Below, piece by piece: positions 17,695 to 26,060 of a DNA stretch of 64,000 nt. The notes under the pieces are model-generated. The model did no database searches, had not been told where the DNA came from, and saw only the letters and a list, made by a program, of their open reading frames with translations. Position 1 is the stretch's first letter. Every line of letters starts with the position of its first letter. The stretch is taken from contig JBBDNN010000063.1 in the NCBI GenBank assembly GCA_040877545.1, positions 19,130-83,129 on the forward strand, in the 5' to 3' direction. The position numbers and the translations under genes are program-made. The DNA comes from Gracilimonas sp040877545 (GTDB taxonomy: Bacteria; Bacteroidota; Rhodothermia; Balneolales; Balneolaceae).

Positions 17695-18303
17695 TTACAC
17701 CAAAGAAAAAGCAGCCTCATTCTCTAAGGCTGTTTGCAGCATCTTATCATACTCCTTCGCACCAATTTCGATGCAGCCAAACGGTGCCAGGTGCTTGTGA
17801 TAAAACTGAGTGTCCCAAAGTAAAAATCCGTTTTCTTGCAGGATTTGATGGCAATAATACATGGCCACTTTATCCGCTTCTTTGACTTTTTTAAACATGC
17901 TTTCACCAAAAAAAGCCGCCCCTAACTTCACCCCATACAAGCCCCCGGCAAGCTTGCCATCTTTGTAACACTCCACACTGTAGGCATTTCCCGTTTCACT
18001 TAATATTTCATAGGAGTCAATTATAAGATCATTGATCCAGGTTGTATCGCGGTTGGCACATTCCCCCACCACTTTTCGGAACTGATGATTTATCTTAATT
18101 TCAAATCGTTTTTGGCGGATTATCCTTCGAAGATTTTTCGATGCATGAAATTTACCGATCGGAATAATCCCACGTTTGCGGGCAGAATACCACTCCACAT
18201 TCTCCTCTTCACGACTATCAGCCATCGGAAAAACCCCCTGGGAATATGCTTCAAGAAGTGCTTCAGGGGGGATTATTTTCATAGAGCCAAAATTTTTAGT
18301 CAA
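17695..18303 (-). CDS. aat: Leucyl/phenylalanyl-tRNA--protein transferase
   Basis: 202 residues, normal for the family. Diagnostic segments are LLEAYSQGVFPMAD near the N-terminus, WYSARKRGIIPI, GNAYSVE, GGLYGVKLGAAFFGESMF and LLWDTQFYHKHLAPFGCIEI. The enzyme adds Leu or Phe to proteins with N-terminal Lys or Arg, making them substrates for ClpAP through ClpS in the N-degron pathway, and acts in the cytoplasm. Met8 (MKIIPPEALL) is a credible alternative start. It lies 30 bp behind the protease gene and may be co-transcribed with it. Confidence 0.95.
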   Translation of the reverse strand: MTKNFGSMKIIPPEALLEAYSQGVFPMADSREEENVEWYSARKRGIIPIGKFHASKNLRRIIRQKRFEIKINHQFRKVVGECANRDTTWINDLIIDSYEILSETGNAYSVECYKDGKLAGGLYGVKLGAAFFGESMFKKVKEADKVAMYYCHQILQENGFLLWDTQFYHKHLAPFGCIEIGAKEYDKMLQTALENEAAFSLV

Positions 18304-18333
18304 GTGAAAAAACTAATGCACCTTGTACCTCTA

Positions 18334-20745
18334 TTAAAATTCGCAATAAAACAACGCGTCAGAACCAATGGGCGAGCCCGGAGGAGCCTCGGGTGTTTGG
18401 GGAACCTCAAATTCTTCGGGATTTGTGAAGAACCTGCTGATGGTATTAGCGCCATATCTGCTGTCTGCATCATCCCGGGAATTTAACTGGCTTTGCAGCT
18501 CCGCCAGTTTATTATGAGCTACCGCTTTTGTGGCGGGATTTGCCTGTTCTGAGCCCGCAAGCTCAATTATATTTTTTAGCACTACATGATTTACCACTCG
18601 CTGAACAGCACCAAAATATCCTTCACCAGGATTCTTATCCCAACTTGCTGCTACCAAATCACCCAGTACTTTTTCAAGACTCAGGTTGCTATCCCGAGCT
18701 GAATACTCAATCAACCGGTTTGCGCGGGCAGGATTTAGTAACAGGTTCACAGTTAAATCAGCTGCGGTCTCAGCAATTCCCAGTGCGTCCAGGGTTGGAC
18801 CGGTGTTTCCATTAAATAATTCTCTGGAATACCCCATTCCTGCCGGGCGGGGCGGAATTAGATCAAGCAAGTTCTCCGGAACTGCCAACGCTTCTGGATC
18901 GATTGTTTTCAATAATTCAGCCAGTGCATTTTCCTGAACTGCTTTTGAAACTATCTCCGGCAATGGCTGATTATCCCCTTTAATTTTATAATTGTAATCT
19001 AAACCGCCAACCAGTTTCACTGTTCCCTCAACCTGATATCTGTGAAAGAAATAGATCGGAACCAGCACATCCTGAAGCATCGCCAGTGGTTTCCCCTGCT
19101 TGAGATTTGCTTCCCCAAAATTACCAAGTGCTGTTTTTCTGATGTCCATAATTTTTGGGAGTTGTTCTACGATGTTGTCTCCAAATTCCCAGAGATGTGC
19201 ATCGGGATGAGCACCACTTTGAGGACGGGCATCCTGATCAGAAATAAATTTTAAACCCGCACTGTAAGTCTCTTCCAGAAAAATATCCAGTGCAGCTTCT
19301 TCATCAATTTCTTCCGGAAAATCCTGATAACCATAGGTGACTGCCATTTTATCCCATTCACCTATTCCAATACTGTAAGGATTGGATAAATTTATCTCAC
19401 CATTTTCTATTACCGGCTGCGGGTGTGGGTAATCCATTACCGAAGCCTCATTATTTGTACTGGCGGCAAAGTTGTGCATTATCCCAAGAGTGTGGCCGAC
19501 CTCATGAGCCGAGAGCTGTCGTATTCTTGCCAGAGCCATCTCCTGCATAGCTGAATTTTCTTCAGCATTTTCACCATAAGGAGCAAGTAAACCTTCGGCA
19601 ATCAAAAAGTCCTGCCGCACCCGCAGCGAACCCAGCGAAACATGTCCTTTTATAATTTCCCCTGTTCTTGGATCACGAACCGAAGCTCCATAAGACCAGC
19701 CGCGGGTGGAGCGGTGAATCCATTGAATCACGTTATACCGTACATCTAAAGGATGTGCATCTTCGGGAAGTACTTCCACAATAAATGCGTTTTTATAACC
19801 GGCATCCTCAAAAGCCTGATTCCACCAGCGGGCGCCATCCAGCAGTGCACTTCTTACCGGTTCCGGTGTTCCATTATCAAGATAATACACGATAGGTTCC
19901 ACCGGCTCACTCATTTCTGCATCCGGATTTTTCTTTTGAAGGCGGTGCCGGGCAATAAAACGCTTAGTGATCTCTTCATCAATCGGAGTTCCATAATCCT
20001 GATATGAAATTCCAAAAAATCCGGCACGTGGGTCAAATTTTCGTTTCTCATAATTATCATCCGGCAGCTCCACAAAAGAGTGATGCTGCCGGACAGTAAT
20101 GGCTTCCGGTGTGGGAACAACTGAACGTACAAATCTGCCGGGATTGCTTCCCTGGAAAGTTAGAATGACTTCAAATTCTGTGTTTTTGGGGAAGTTGAGA
20201 ATAGCTTCTTTATACAACGCCGAGCGGTCTTTATCCAAGCTGTAAGAGCCTTGATTTGATCGCTGCAGCCGAGCGGGAATGCCATGTCCATCCCGCAACA
20301 AAAAAGGAGTGAGGTCAATCAGAATATTGCCGTCTTCTTCCGCTCCTATTTCAAATCCCCACAAAATAGAAGAGGCAAAAGCTTCTTTGACAGATTTCTT
20401 TTCCAGCTCATTGTCGGTCTCTGCACGAAAACTATAGTTGGGTTGAACCATCATTACTTTTGGGCCTCGCCGTTCGAAATAGACAACTCGTGTATCCCCA
20501 AGTTGCCCACGATCCAAGCCAATGTCGTTTGAGCCAATTCCGGCAGTCAAAGAATTCACATATAAAAATTCAGTGTCGAGCTTGTCTATTTCCAGCCATA
20601 GTTGATCTTTGGCTTCATCATACCAATAATTATAAAAGCCTTCTGTTTTTTGGAGTCCTTCTGTTCTCTCGGAAATTGTAGGTGTTTGGGCTGATGTGTG
20701 AAGGGTAAAAAGTGAGAGGATGAGAAGAGATAGCAGTCGTTTCAT
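18334..20745 (-). CDS. Secreted zinc metalloprotease with HExxHxxGxxH motif (DUF5117-type family)
   Basis: An 803-residue protein with signal peptide MKRLLSLLILSLFTLHTSAQ. The N-terminal region (about 30-110) and a middle beta-rich domain precede the protease domain. The zinc motif is HEVGHTLGIMH with His414, Glu415, His418 and His424, followed by the Met-turn-like VMDYPHP, typical of metzincin-like enzymes. The family is common and usually about 800 residues in Bacteroidota; the substrate is not known. Export by Sec to the periplasm is likely; no T9SS tail is present. Confidence 0.85.
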   Translation of the reverse strand: MKRLLSLLILSLFTLHTSAQTPTISERTEGLQKTEGFYNYWYDEAKDQLWLEIDKLDTEFLYVNSLTAGIGSNDIGLDRGQLGDTRVVYFERRGPKVMMVQPNYSFRAETDNELEKKSVKEAFASSILWGFEIGAEEDGNILIDLTPFLLRDGHGIPARLQRSNQGSYSLDKDRSALYKEAILNFPKNTEFEVILTFQGSNPGRFVRSVVPTPEAITVRQHHSFVELPDDNYEKRKFDPRAGFFGISYQDYGTPIDEEITKRFIARHRLQKKNPDAEMSEPVEPIVYYLDNGTPEPVRSALLDGARWWNQAFEDAGYKNAFIVEVLPEDAHPLDVRYNVIQWIHRSTRGWSYGASVRDPRTGEIIKGHVSLGSLRVRQDFLIAEGLLAPYGENAEENSAMQEMALARIRQLSAHEVGHTLGIMHNFAASTNNEASVMDYPHPQPVIENGEINLSNPYSIGIGEWDKMAVTYGYQDFPEEIDEEAALDIFLEETYSAGLKFISDQDARPQSGAHPDAHLWEFGDNIVEQLPKIMDIRKTALGNFGEANLKQGKPLAMLQDVLVPIYFFHRYQVEGTVKLVGGLDYNYKIKGDNQPLPEIVSKAVQENALAELLKTIDPEALAVPENLLDLIPPRPAGMGYSRELFNGNTGPTLDALGIAETAADLTVNLLLNPARANRLIEYSARDSNLSLEKVLGDLVAASWDKNPGEGYFGAVQRVVNHVVLKNIIELAGSEQANPATKAVAHNKLAELQSQLNSRDDADSRYGANTISRFFTNPEEFEVPQTPEAPPGSPIGSDALFYCEF

Positions 20746-20853
20746 AAAAAGGGGATTGTTATGTTTGTATCGGTAATATCATATGGTGAGGGAATATCTG
20801 AAAGAAGATGGTATAACAAAAACATTAAAATCCTTGAAAGAGAGTATTTATTC

Positions 20854-21118
20854 ATCTCAAGTCTTCTAGAGCCAAAATCCAATAATAACCCTTTAACTCA
20901 TCATCCTATACATCCCTAAATCCCCCGAATCCCAATTCAAACGGCCACTGTCTTCTGAATTGGGATTCGCCAGATTATGGGATTAGGGGATTCTTCTTTA
21001 AAGTAATCTTCAACAGATTATCCCATCCCAAGTCTTCTGGAGCCAAAACTCAATAACAACCCATAAACTCATCATCCTGTACATCCCTAAATCCCACGAA
21101 TCCCAATTCAAAAACCAC
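20854..21118. repeat. Intergenic direct repeats with a palindromic core
   Basis: Two diverged direct copies of about 95 bp (20854-20948 and 21025-21118) begin ATCYCAAGTCTTCT and end CGAATCCCAATTCAAA. Between them CGAATCCCAATTCA (20926-20939) pairs with TGAATTGGGATTCG (20956-20969), a perfect 14-bp inverted repeat. Outer TAAATCCC and GGGATTAGGGGATT blocks extend the symmetry. No coding frame is present. It looks like a dispersed intergenic repeat family; whether other copies exist elsewhere in the genome cannot be seen here. Confidence 0.7.
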
Positions 21119-21149
21119 CGTCTACATAATTACGCGCCCTTCCAGAGAA

Positions 21150-22505
21150 TTATGTGCTTTTGCCTTTATACTCTATAAAACCTTCTTCTGTTAACCGCTT
21201 GAAATAATCTTTAGCAGCAGCGCGTACTCTTGAGGAAAGTAGTAAAGTGGAAATCATGGTTGGAATAGCCATCAATGCGAACATGCCATCGATCAGGTTT
21301 ATTACCGCATCAATAGAAGCAATGGCTCCAAATATGATGGAGAATACATAAAAATAGTTGTACCAATGCTGTCTCTCAGCTCCTATCATATAACCCAAAC
21401 ATTTGGAACCATAATAAGAGTAAGAAAGCATGGAACTGACACTAAAAGTAAATACTGAAATTAGTAATAAGTAAGTACCAAAAGTTGGCAATGCTTCATT
21501 AAATGCATTTAGCGTTAGCGTAACCCCGTTCGCTTCCGTGCTCTGCCACACGCCTGTGGTTAGAATAGCAAGGGCAGTCATGGTGCAAACTATCAGTGTA
21601 TCAATTGCCGGCTCCATCATGGCAACCAATCCTTCCCGAACCGGTTCCCTGGTTTTAGAGGCACCGTGAGCCAGCGATTCAGTTCCAATTCCTGCTTCAT
21701 TTGAAAATGCCGCGCGTTGTACCCCAAGTATGATCAGCTGACCAACTGCCCCACCCATTAATGCTTTTCCGGTAAATGCATCCGTTACAATCAAACCAAG
21801 ATAGTAGGGAATTTCCTGGATGTGAACGGCAAGTATAAAAAGTACCGAGACTACATAAATCACCACCATAGCCGGAACAAGTTTAGACGCCACTGTTCCA
21901 ATGCGTGTGATTCCTCCAAAAATTACCAGGGAAACCAAACCTACAAGAATAATGCCTGTTAGCAGGTTTCCAGTAAAAGCAGTATCAGCCTCAACCCAGC
22001 CATTCGGGATATAAATTAGATCTCTTAAAATCTGTACCAGCTGATTTGTCTGAAAAATGGGAAGCGGGCCAAAAAGTCCGGCTACGGCAAAAAGATATCC
22101 CAGCGGCATCCATTTCTTACTGAGACCTTCCTGGATAACATACATCGGTCCGCCCTGAATTTTACCTTCTGTATCTTTCCCGCGATACATAATGGAAAGT
22201 GTACAGGTGAAAAATTTGGTTCCCATTCCAACTATAGCACTCATCCACATCCAGAAAAGAGCGCCGGGGCCGCCCATAAAAATGGCCACTGCCACCCCGC
22301 TGATATTCCCCATACCGACAGTAGAAGCAAGAGCTGTAGATAGTGCTTTAAAATGATTGATATCCCCGGGATCATCGGGGTTATCGTATTTTCCACGAAC
22401 TACATCAATCGCGTGGAAGAAAAAGCGGAAAGGGGTAAAACCAGATGAGATTAGAAAAAATAATCCTCCACCCACCAGCAGGATTACGAGCGGGTATCCC
22501 CACAT
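21150..22505 (-). CDS. Alanine/glycine:cation symporter (AGCS family)
   Basis: 451 residues with about ten membrane helices. The family signatures GGPGALFWMWMSAIVGMGTKF, KIQGGPMYVI and FSNEAGIGTESLAHG are clear. It takes up alanine or glycine with Na+ at the inner membrane. The ATG at 22505 sits inside the first helix region, yet the open frame continues upstream with IYIEEFLAAFSSF, which matches the usual AGCS N-terminus. The true start is therefore probably 13-14 codons earlier at a rare codon (CTG at 22547 is a candidate). No clear Shine-Dalgarno decides it. Confidence 0.9.
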   Translation of the reverse strand: MWGYPLVILLVGGGLFFLISSGFTPFRFFFHAIDVVRGKYDNPDDPGDINHFKALSTALASTVGMGNISGVAVAIFMGGPGALFWMWMSAIVGMGTKFFTCTLSIMYRGKDTEGKIQGGPMYVIQEGLSKKWMPLGYLFAVAGLFGPLPIFQTNQLVQILRDLIYIPNGWVEADTAFTGNLLTGIILVGLVSLVIFGGITRIGTVASKLVPAMVVIYVVSVLFILAVHIQEIPYYLGLIVTDAFTGKALMGGAVGQLIILGVQRAAFSNEAGIGTESLAHGASKTREPVREGLVAMMEPAIDTLIVCTMTALAILTTGVWQSTEANGVTLTLNAFNEALPTFGTYLLLISVFTFSVSSMLSYSYYGSKCLGYMIGAERQHWYNYFYVFSIIFGAIASIDAVINLIDGMFALMAIPTMISTLLLSSRVRAAAKDYFKRLTEEGFIEYKGKST

Positions 22506-22645
22506 GAAAGATGAAAATGCTGCGAGAAATTCTTCTATGTAAATCAGGGCTGTTCCGTTTATTATTAGCTGAAAGCGAAGAAACTAATAAATAGGCTGGT
22601 TAATTGTAATTATATATTCTGCGAAAGATTTTCAGGCATCCTTTT

Positions 22646-23086
22646 TCATTCCCTTAAATAAAAAATATAGTCTGTTGCCGGCGGCGTGGTACCTGCTTGC
22701 CTCAGTAGAATTGCAATTTGTGCACGGTGGTGCTGCCCGTGAATGATAAGATGGAACAGAATTTCTTCGATGGTATTTTGAAACCTGTTACCGGAAGAGT
22801 TTAGATAAGATACTTCTTCATGCTTTTTTGAAATTAAGGATTTTAATTTCTTTGGATTTTCACTCATCAGTTTTGCCATTTCAATCAAAGAAAGTTCCGG
22901 CCATATTTCTGCTTTTTCATCGGCAGATTTTATCCTGTTATACCACACTTTTTGTGTACTTAATAAATGTGCAAAAAGACCAAAAATTTTAGTTCGCGGT
23001 GTGGATTCCGGCAACTTTTCAAGCACGCTGTAAACGCGTTGGTTTGCCCAATCATCATATAAGATCAATTGATTCAGATCCATCAT
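22646..23086 (-). CDS. DinB-family putative metalloenzyme
   Basis: 146 residues, the usual size. The four-helix DinB/YfiT fold is indicated by YDDWANQRVYSVLEKLP, HLLSTQKVWYNRI and HLIIHGQHHRAQIAILLRQAG, with three conserved His positions that bind a divalent metal in known members. The family includes thiol transferases and DNA-damage-induced proteins of unknown reaction; this one cannot be placed. Its ATG overlaps the marC stop (ATGA), which indicates translational coupling. Confidence 0.85.
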   Translation of the reverse strand: MMDLNQLILYDDWANQRVYSVLEKLPESTPRTKIFGLFAHLLSTQKVWYNRIKSADEKAEIWPELSLIEMAKLMSENPKKLKSLISKKHEEVSYLNSSGNRFQNTIEEILFHLIIHGQHHRAQIAILLRQAGTTPPATDYIFYLRE

Positions 23087-23757
23087 CCTATCCCAAAAAA
23101 TTTAGAGATTCCATTTATTATAAACTGAACTCCAATTGCCAATACTATAAAACCCATCATACGAGTAATGACGGTCATTCCATTTTTACCAATATATTTT
23201 ACCAACGATGGAGCTACACGAAGGATTCCGTATGCAAGTAATACAGTTACCAATACTGCGGCACCATTTACAACATAGTCTGTAATTCCCTGCGCTTCAG
23301 AACCAAAACCAATAACAACGGCAATACTTCCCGGCCCCGAAAGCAATGGTAGTGCAAGCGGGCTAAATGATACATCTTCTTTTTCCATCGCCGCTACCTC
23401 ATCTTTTTTGGTGAGTTTTCTCCCGCCACTTTCCGGATTCAGCATAGAAAATCCTGCACGCACAATCACCAAACCACCGGCAACCTGAATACCGGGAAGA
23501 CTTATTCCAAAAAAGCTGAGAATGTAGGTTCCTATCAATAAAAAAGTTATGAGGACGAAAAACATATAAACGGAAGCTTTCCGGGCAGTATGAATTTTCT
23601 CTCTGTCGGTATGGCCTTCCATTAGGGAGATATAGATAGGCATGGCGGCAAATGGATTCACCACTGAAAAAAGTGAGGAAAAGCCGGCAAAGAATAAAGC
23701 CGCTATACTCATGACCTGGGTTGAAAAGGGGATTATATTTTTAAAAAACTCTTCCAT
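23083..23757 (-). CDS. MarC-family integral membrane protein
   Basis: 224 residues with six predicted membrane helices. Landmarks are FFAGFSSLFSVVNPFAAMPIYISLM, GISLPGIQVAGGLVI, LPLLSGPGSIAVVI and the closing RMMGFIVLAIGVQFIINGI. MarC proteins are inner-membrane proteins once linked to multiple antibiotic resistance but without a proven transport function. It is the first gene of a two-gene unit with DinB and is divergent from the fRMsr-like gene across 124 bp. Confidence 0.9.
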   Translation of the reverse strand: MEEFFKNIIPFSTQVMSIAALFFAGFSSLFSVVNPFAAMPIYISLMEGHTDREKIHTARKASVYMFFVLITFLLIGTYILSFFGISLPGIQVAGGLVIVRAGFSMLNPESGGRKLTKKDEVAAMEKEDVSFSPLALPLLSGPGSIAVVIGFGSEAQGITDYVVNGAAVLVTVLLAYGILRVAPSLVKYIGKNGMTVITRMMGFIVLAIGVQFIINGISKFFGIG

Positions 23758-23881
23758 AATGGCGGCAAAGATACACAGCTTTTGGAGTATTTCATTATCC
23801 TGTTTTTAGACTTTTATCAAAGCTAAACTTTAATTACACTCTAAGGAAATTTGATTCACTTGATCCACAAAATTGAAAACT

Positions 23882-24355
23882 ATGAGCACTGCTGAACTCA
23901 CCTTGTATGACAAATTTATACCTGAGGTTGAACATATTTTAGAGAAAAAAATCACCCGTCATGAAAAGCTTTTTGCCATTTGCGAATTACTTGCTGATGA
24001 GGTTGAAACCTTTAATTGGGTGGGGTTTTATCTTGCTGATTCTGGCGGTGCCCGTGAACTTGTGTTAGGACCTTTTGTGGGGCCATCCACCGACCACACC
24101 CGGATACCTTTTGGAAAAGGAATTTGCGGGCAAGTAGCACTTAGCCACGAAACTTTTGTCTCTCAGGATGTACATGGTGAAGAGAATTATCTTTCCTGCA
24201 GTGTTGAGGTACAATCGGAGATCGTAGTTCCCATTATGAAAGAAGGCCGTTTTGTAGCTCAGTTGGATATCGATTCAAACACCAAAAATTCCATCACAAA
24301 GGAACAACGTACCTTATTAGAAGATATCTGCGAAATGCTTGCAGGTGAATTTTAG
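23882..24355 (+). CDS. GAF-domain protein, free methionine-R-sulfoxide reductase-like
   Basis: About 157 residues forming one GAF domain. The fRMsr pattern is visible: NWVGFYL, LGPFVGPS, RIPFGKGICGQVA, and SCSVEVQSEIVVPI followed by LDIDS. Known enzymes reduce free methionine-R-sulfoxide using three cysteines. Here the Cys of GKGIC and the Cys of SCSVE are present, but the one expected just before RIP is replaced (DHTRIP). It may still act with two Cys or have lost the activity. I prefer ATG at 23882; a TTG three codons earlier is possible. It lies divergent to marC. Confidence 0.8.
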   Translation: MSTAELTLYDKFIPEVEHILEKKITRHEKLFAICELLADEVETFNWVGFYLADSGGARELVLGPFVGPSTDHTRIPFGKGICGQVALSHETFVSQDVHGEENYLSCSVEVQSEIVVPIMKEGRFVAQLDIDSNTKNSITKEQRTLLEDICEMLAGEF

Positions 24356-24415
24356 TTGCTCATGCAATCATTGGTTCAGAATCTTTCCCTTATACATCTA
24401 CTTTTAATACGTCTT

Positions 24416-25105
24416 CTATTCAACAATACGCAGGTTTGAGACATGAACATTAATACTATGGTTGATCCTCAGGCCTACTAATCCATCTGTCTTCAAACCT
24501 TCTGAATTTACTTGTGCTACTTCTTGCCCATTAATTGTAAAGGTGAGATTTTGGTCCGAGACAGCTACCGACAGATCATTTTTGCCGGAAGATTCATCTC
24601 CACCTGAATTTTCATATTTAACAATAGCATCATTTGCTGTCCAGTCTTTTATTAAACTTGTTTCATCCCCTGTTCTGCTTTTAATGAGAAACTCACCGGT
24701 ATTGCGTATCAGGAAATAAAGATACTCCTGATTTTCCATATCAAGATTTTCTCCGCCAAAAAATACACCAAAAGCTTCCCTGTTTCTCTCGCCGGGATCG
24801 AATAAATATATGGTGGCCTCCAAAGTATAATTTCCATCGGCAGTATTAGCGGGATGGTAAAAAATACCGGCCGGACCAGTGGTCACATGCCAGCCGGGCG
24901 TCATATTCACAAAATAAATATCTGAGGAATCTGGATCTGAGCCAATAACTGCCTCTGGCATAGAGTGATCTAACCGAACTGTCCATCCTTCTGGATATTG
25001 AAGATTCTCGCCCTGTGGAGTGGCGGGATCTGGCCGCTCCTGAGCTATAATAGTGGCGGAAAAAATTATAGAAGTAAGAAAAGCGTATATAAATGTTCTC
25101 ATCAT
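24416..25105 (-). CDS. Secreted ConA-like (DUF1080-type) protein of unknown function
   Basis: About 229 residues from Met at 25105, chosen because MMRTFIYAFLTSIIFSATIIAQ is a good signal peptide; the longer frame to 25183 adds an unlikely polar N-terminus. The mature part is a single beta-sandwich with TPGWHVTTGPAGIFYHPA, NYTLEATIYLF, FGVFFGG and a closing VGLRINHSINVHVSNLRI. That pattern is typical of concanavalin-A-like domains of the DUF1080 kind, often found with glycan metabolism genes. No catalytic residues can be named. It is monocistronic by spacing. Confidence 0.65.
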   Translation of the reverse strand: MMRTFIYAFLTSIIFSATIIAQERPDPATPQGENLQYPEGWTVRLDHSMPEAVIGSDPDSSDIYFVNMTPGWHVTTGPAGIFYHPANTADGNYTLEATIYLFDPGERNREAFGVFFGGENLDMENQEYLYFLIRNTGEFLIKSRTGDETSLIKDWTANDAIVKYENSGGDESSGKNDLSVAVSDQNLTFTINGQEVAQVNSEGLKTDGLVGLRINHSINVHVSNLRIVE

Positions 25106-25189
25106 CAAAATATTAAGTTGCAATTTTAATGATGATACAATATTTGAGGGAATAGGGGAAATTATCCTAACATTTACCGGCACTTGATG

Positions 25190-25810
25190 TTAAGGGGTTA
25201 AAACTGTCTTTAATTTTTTGGTCCAGTTTTTCACATAGTTTTGAAGAGTATCTATATCTAAATCTTCGGCATGATTTTCAATCCTGGATATCAAAGAACT
25301 GCTCATATCTAACTTTTCGGCTATTTCTGCCTGTGTAAGGCCCGCTGTTTGTCTGGTTTGGCGCAAAATAGCCCCGACTTTAAATAACAGGTAGCCTTCA
25401 TCAAAACCTTCTTTAAAAACTTCATTCTCCCGCTTTCTTTTCTTGATATATTTATCCAAATGGTTACCGGATAGTAAATGAAAAGGTGCTTTATAATTTC
25501 TTGCCTGTTCCCGGACTTCGTCCTTTTCTTTTTGAAATGCTTTGTGTGTTTTAGTAGAAAAATCCGCGTTACAAACTATCCATTCATCTTGATGCCTGAA
25601 AGCGAGCATCCAATAATTTTTGATCTCTACCGTGATCCTAATTTCCCACAGGTCTACATCTTCATCCTCCTGAAAAAAGTACTGGGCAGGTATCCACCCA
25701 GACTCTTCTGCAAGCTTTAACACCCACGCTACCTTTTGAGCATCTTTTGGCGGCAAAGCATTCAGAAACTCTTTAACAGGACTATGATTATTACTTTTGC
25801 AGAATTTCAT
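25190..25810 (-). CDS. Single-chain fusion of HigB/RelE-type toxin and HigA-type XRE antitoxin
   Basis: 206 residues. Residues 1-105 match the Gp49/HigB toxin fold (VKEFLNALPPKDAQKV..., DLWEIRITVEIKNYWMLAFR, FSTKTHKAF). Residues 115-206 match HigA: the lead-in HLDKYIKKRKRENEVFKEGFDEGYLLFKVG and an XRE helix-turn-helix (GLTQAEIAEKLDMSSSLISRIENHAEDLDIDTLQNYV). In ordinary systems these are two genes. Here one frame crosses the junction with no stop or internal start near residue 115. GAGGTGAGG lies about seven bases before the ATG. Such a fusion may be a self-inhibited toxin or a plain regulator. It borders the restriction-modification island. Confidence 0.8.
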   Translation of the reverse strand: MKFCKSNNHSPVKEFLNALPPKDAQKVAWVLKLAEESGWIPAQYFFQEDEDVDLWEIRITVEIKNYWMLAFRHQDEWIVCNADFSTKTHKAFQKEKDEVREQARNYKAPFHLLSGNHLDKYIKKRKRENEVFKEGFDEGYLLFKVGAILRQTRQTAGLTQAEIAEKLDMSSSLISRIENHAEDLDIDTLQNYVKNWTKKLKTVLTP

Positions 25811-25929
25811 TTTTTAACCTCACCTCATTCTATTTATACATATAAACTATTTTCAGACAAATTGGTTCGTGATTTTTAAACCTACTTCTTCTAGGCTTGA
25901 AAATATTTAAGCATCACGAAAATCCACAG

Positions 25930-25981
25930 CCATTCCACTATGTTATCTTTTTTCTTTACCTGTACATATTTTTCAAAAATT
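25930..25981. repeat. Left copy of a 52-bp direct duplication (ABC ATPase 3' end)
   Basis: These 52 bases match 28071-28122 in the same orientation at 45 of 52 positions. Read on the minus strand they encode IFEKYVQVKKKDNIVEWL, nearly the C-terminus of the intact ATPase gene at 28065-28823 (IFEKYVQVEKKDNIVDWL), but the stop codon has changed and the frame runs on. It marks the left boundary of the inserted restriction-modification pair. Confidence 0.85.
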
Positions 25982-26060
25982 AAATTAAATATTCCTTGAT
26001 TTAAAACTTCAGAAACAGTAGAATGCCCAATGTTGCACAAGGTTAACAAATGTATAACAT

